From the NCBI GenBank assembly GCA_036268995.1, contig DATATB010000139.1:1-8323 (forward strand): a DNA stretch of 8,323 nucleotides, in the 5' to 3' direction. The notes under the pieces were generated by a model. That model did no database searches. It was given only the letters and a program-made list of their open reading frames with translations, and was not told the origin of the DNA. Made by a program: the position numbers and the translations under genes. Source of the DNA: DATATB01 sp036268995 (GTDB lineage Bacteria; Planctomycetota; Planctomycetia; Pirellulales; PNKZ01). Positions 6,595 to 8,323 of the stretch are shown one piece after another; positions within the stretch are counted from its first letter, which is position 1, and every line of letters begins with the position of its first letter.

Positions 6595-8028
6595 TCAGCC
6601 GGCCACTTTCTGCAATTCCTTGAGCGAACCCAGCGCCGAAGCGACCAGCTTGGTCTGGCGTTTTTGCCGCTTGAGAGAGCGGATCAGTTCGTTCGCCTGG
6701 GTCGCGGCGTTCCGTAGGGCAGCTCGCAGCGCGATGGCCTGATCGATGGGTGAACCGGGCATGGGATTGGCTGATTGCAGGTGCCGGCGGCGGGTTTTTC
6801 CGGCGGAAGGCTGCTCCGTTGGTTGCTCCACTGGCGTTTCGGGTTTGTTGGCTGGCATGGCGGGGGTCTTTCTCCGTGGCTTGAATGGAACGGTGGAATG
6901 GGTCGCTTGCTGACCTAGCGACTCGATCCTCAGGGCATCATCGCTGGCCTTGATGGCGTCCGAGGGCTCGAGCAATGCCCACAGGTATTGCCGGCTGCCA
7001 TTGTCACAGAGCGCCGGTGAGCTCGGGCTATAGATGCAGATTTCGCGGAAACCCAGCTTGAGGGCCTGGGCCAAAAACCTGCGGTTCGTGTTGATCGTCA
7101 CTGGCTCGCCGGCGTAGCTCGAGTCGACCAAAACAAGCTCGGTGGGCCGGCTTTGACCCTCGCCGCGAGCGCGAATGGCGATTTGGCTGCTGAGTTCGAT
7201 CGTGATTGGATCGTGGAGCGGATCATCGCATGGCAAACTGGGCAGGCTGTTGGCCAGGAAGATGGCATCCTGTTGGCTGAGCGTGAGGCGTGAACTTGCG
7301 CTGCTGGCGGGCCGGATCAGGTCATCGACCTTGGGGAACCTGGCTTGCTTGTTGATTCGAAGCCAAAGCGTCCAGGGCTCAACTCGCAGCACGATCCAAT
7401 CATCGGTTTTGCCCACGCTTACTGGCTCATCCTGTGGCAGCTCCTTACAGCTAAAGACACCCAGCGCCGGGACGAGCAAGTCGTCCGCCCAAGGGAAGCT
7501 GAAGCCGCCTTGGCGCAGCACCTGCCGGCCGTCGGTGGCAACGATCTGGCCGACGCTACCCCGAAGCTGAAGATGATCCAGCGCGTAACGGACCACGTCA
7601 CGATCGGCACAGGCGGTTGCGTTGTGCAGCGAATCCAGGAATCCAGCCGGGCAACTTGTCAGCTCGGCTGGCGGTTCGAGGAAAAGCTCGTCCTTTTGCT
7701 TGGCCGGCACGTCTTGGACCAGCATTTGCGGAATGCCGCGATCAGTCCACTGGACGAGGACCTTGCCGTTCGGCTGCCGTTCCAAGGTCACGGGGTCACT
7801 GCTGCGCCCTTCCGTGGCGTCGAGAAACTCTAGCGGCGCAACCAGACGTTCGGCTTGGTCAACGATGGGCAACCTGTACTGCACGGCAGCGATGCCAGAA
7901 CTGGCCTGGATAATCAACTCGTCGCCGGCGGCCTGGAAGAGCAGGTTTGCATTTGGGCCTGGCTTAATGCCAGCGCGGCGGAAGACGGTTCGAAGCGTGC
8001 GGGCTAAAGAGCGGGCTATCGTGATCAT
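6595..8028 (-). CDS. DnaN-like (beta sliding clamp-like) protein with extended C-terminal tail
   Basis: A 477-aa protein. I chose ATG 8028, preceded by GAGGA (8033-8037), over the in-frame GTG at 8064. Three successive segments resemble the three clamp domains of DnaN. The first (about 1-110) holds ANLLFQAAGDELIIQASS. The second (about 125-240) has VRYALDHLQLRG and the clamp-like IVATDGRQVLR (162-172), ending in LWLRINKQARFPKVDDLI. The third (about 245-355) has SSYAGEPVTINTNRRFLAQA (303-322), like the DnaN NxxYLxxAL region, and ends in YLWALLEP where DnaN has its PMRL end. About 120 further residues follow: a Pro/Lys/Thr-rich linker, then a basic helical end (about 428-477, SLKRQKRQ). True DnaN is about 370 aa and ends after domain three, so this is a paralogue, probably not the replicative clamp. 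It may tether the nuclease encoded downstream to DNA. The domain match is from pattern recognition, not a search. Confidence 0.75.
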   Translation of the reverse strand: MITIARSLARTLRTVFRRAGIKPGPNANLLFQAAGDELIIQASSGIAAVQYRLPIVDQAERLVAPLEFLDATEGRSSDPVTLERQPNGKVLVQWTDRGIPQMLVQDVPAKQKDELFLEPPAELTSCPAGFLDSLHNATACADRDVVRYALDHLQLRGSVGQIVATDGRQVLRQGGFSFPWADDLLVPALGVFSCKELPQDEPVSVGKTDDWIVLRVEPWTLWLRINKQARFPKVDDLIRPASSASSRLTLSQQDAIFLANSLPSLPCDDPLHDPITIELSSQIAIRARGEGQSRPTELVLVDSSYAGEPVTINTNRRFLAQALKLGFREICIYSPSSPALCDNGSRQYLWALLEPSDAIKASDDALRIESLGQQATHSTVPFKPRRKTPAMPANKPETPVEQPTEQPSAGKTRRRHLQSANPMPGSPIDQAIALRAALRNAATQANELIRSLKRQKRQTKLVASALGSLKELQKVAG

Positions 8029-8242
8029 TGGATCCTCGTTGTTGCTTTGGGTGAACACCGGCACTTTGTTATCATGAGACCAGGCATTCGTTTCGGAAAA
8101 AACAGCGAAAGTGACCAGCGGTTACATCCGCTGACTGGCGCTTGCAGAGGCTGGTGGAACGATCGCCAAAGCGGACCATTTCAAAGTCGCTCATCGCGTG
8201 CTCAGCTTCTTGCACTTTTGACTCTGTCGCGGGAGGTCCGTT
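8029..8242. other. Divergent intergenic region upstream of the clamp-like gene
   Basis: These 214 bases lie between the clamp-like gene and the + strand gene at the right edge and should carry promoters for both. A small hairpin, CAGCGG (8116-8121) and CCGCTG (8128-8133) around a 6-base loop, lies in the middle, with a run of A's at about 8097-8102 beside it. No clear -35/-10 pair or known operator was recognised. Confidence 0.4.
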
Positions 8243-8323
8243 ATGCGATCGAACGTGTTGGCAGCGATCCTAGCCGTCGCGTTGGTAGGCGGGTGTTTTG
8301 TCTTGGAACACCTTTGGTTGGGT
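8243..8323 (+). CDS. Start of an exported or lipoprotein-like gene, cut by the window end
   Basis: GGGAGGT (8231-8237) precedes ATG 8243 by 5 bases, and 27 codons are open to the window end. The visible product is one basic residue followed by a long hydrophobic stretch (VLAAILAVALVGGC), then CFVLEHLWLG. LVGGC could be a lipobox, but the hydrophobic residues after the cysteine also fit a plain membrane anchor. No function can be given from 27 residues. Confidence 0.6.
   Translation, partial: MRSNVLAAILAVALVGGCFVLEHLWLG

Noticed and set aside
6022..6717. 231-aa open frame on the + strand
   Set aside because: It overlaps the 78-aa gene in another frame, runs into the clamp-like gene antisense, has no ribosome site and is Cys/Arg/Ser-rich.
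7345..7833. 162-aa open frame on the + strand
   Set aside because: Antisense to the clamp-like gene, which has domain-level support.
8116..8133. CAGCGG/CCGCTG hairpin as an intrinsic terminator
   Set aside because: The stem is only 6 bp and the nearest U run on the - strand is about 13 bases away; no gene in the window ends just before it.

Overview
The window looks like a chromosomal stretch from a moderately GC-rich bacterium, most likely a planctomycete (Planctomycetota). That call is an inference from gene content: an FHA/zinc-ribbon/Ser-Thr kinase next to an ABCG-like permease, a DUF2167-type protein paired with a zinc-ribbon membrane protein, and accessory DNA-processing genes. No rRNA, tRNA, CRISPR array, insertion sequence or phage structural gene is visible.

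Left part, + strand (1-4357): four tightly packed genes that read as one operon. They are the 3' end of an ABC-2/ABCG-like permease, a membrane-anchored FHA plus zinc-ribbon plus Ser/Thr kinase (GTG start at 740), a secreted or membrane-anchored DUF2167-like protein (ATG at 2256), and a membrane protein with a C-terminal four-cysteine zinc ribbon. The last start overlaps the previous stop as ATGA (3173-3176). This looks like an envelope signalling and transport cluster.

Middle and right part, mainly - strand (8028 down to 4391): a convergent block of apparent DNA-metabolism genes. Reading along the - strand it holds a 477-aa protein whose three successive segments resemble the three domains of the bacterial sliding clamp DnaN and which carries a long extra tail; a 152-aa protein with an unknown N-terminal domain and a C-terminal helical tail; a PD-(D/E)XK nuclease of the RecB/AddB/Cas4 type with an apparent Fe-S cysteine set, coupled to the 152-aa gene by another ATGA overlap; a 57-aa glycine-rich membrane protein; and a strong intrinsic terminator (4391-4434). 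Between the clamp-like gene and the 152-aa gene, a 78-aa coiled-coil gene lies on the + strand (6203-6439).

At the right edge (8243-8323) a + strand gene begins with a signal or lipoprotein-like N-terminus and runs out of the window, divergent from the clamp-like gene.

The most interesting candidate is the - strand set of DnaN-like clamp, 152-aa protein and Fe-S nuclease. It has the parts expected of a DNA recombination, repair or defence machine, but I cannot name a described system it matches. A perfect 12-bp inverted repeat inside the 152-aa gene, just upstream of the coupled nuclease start, is a second unexplained signal.
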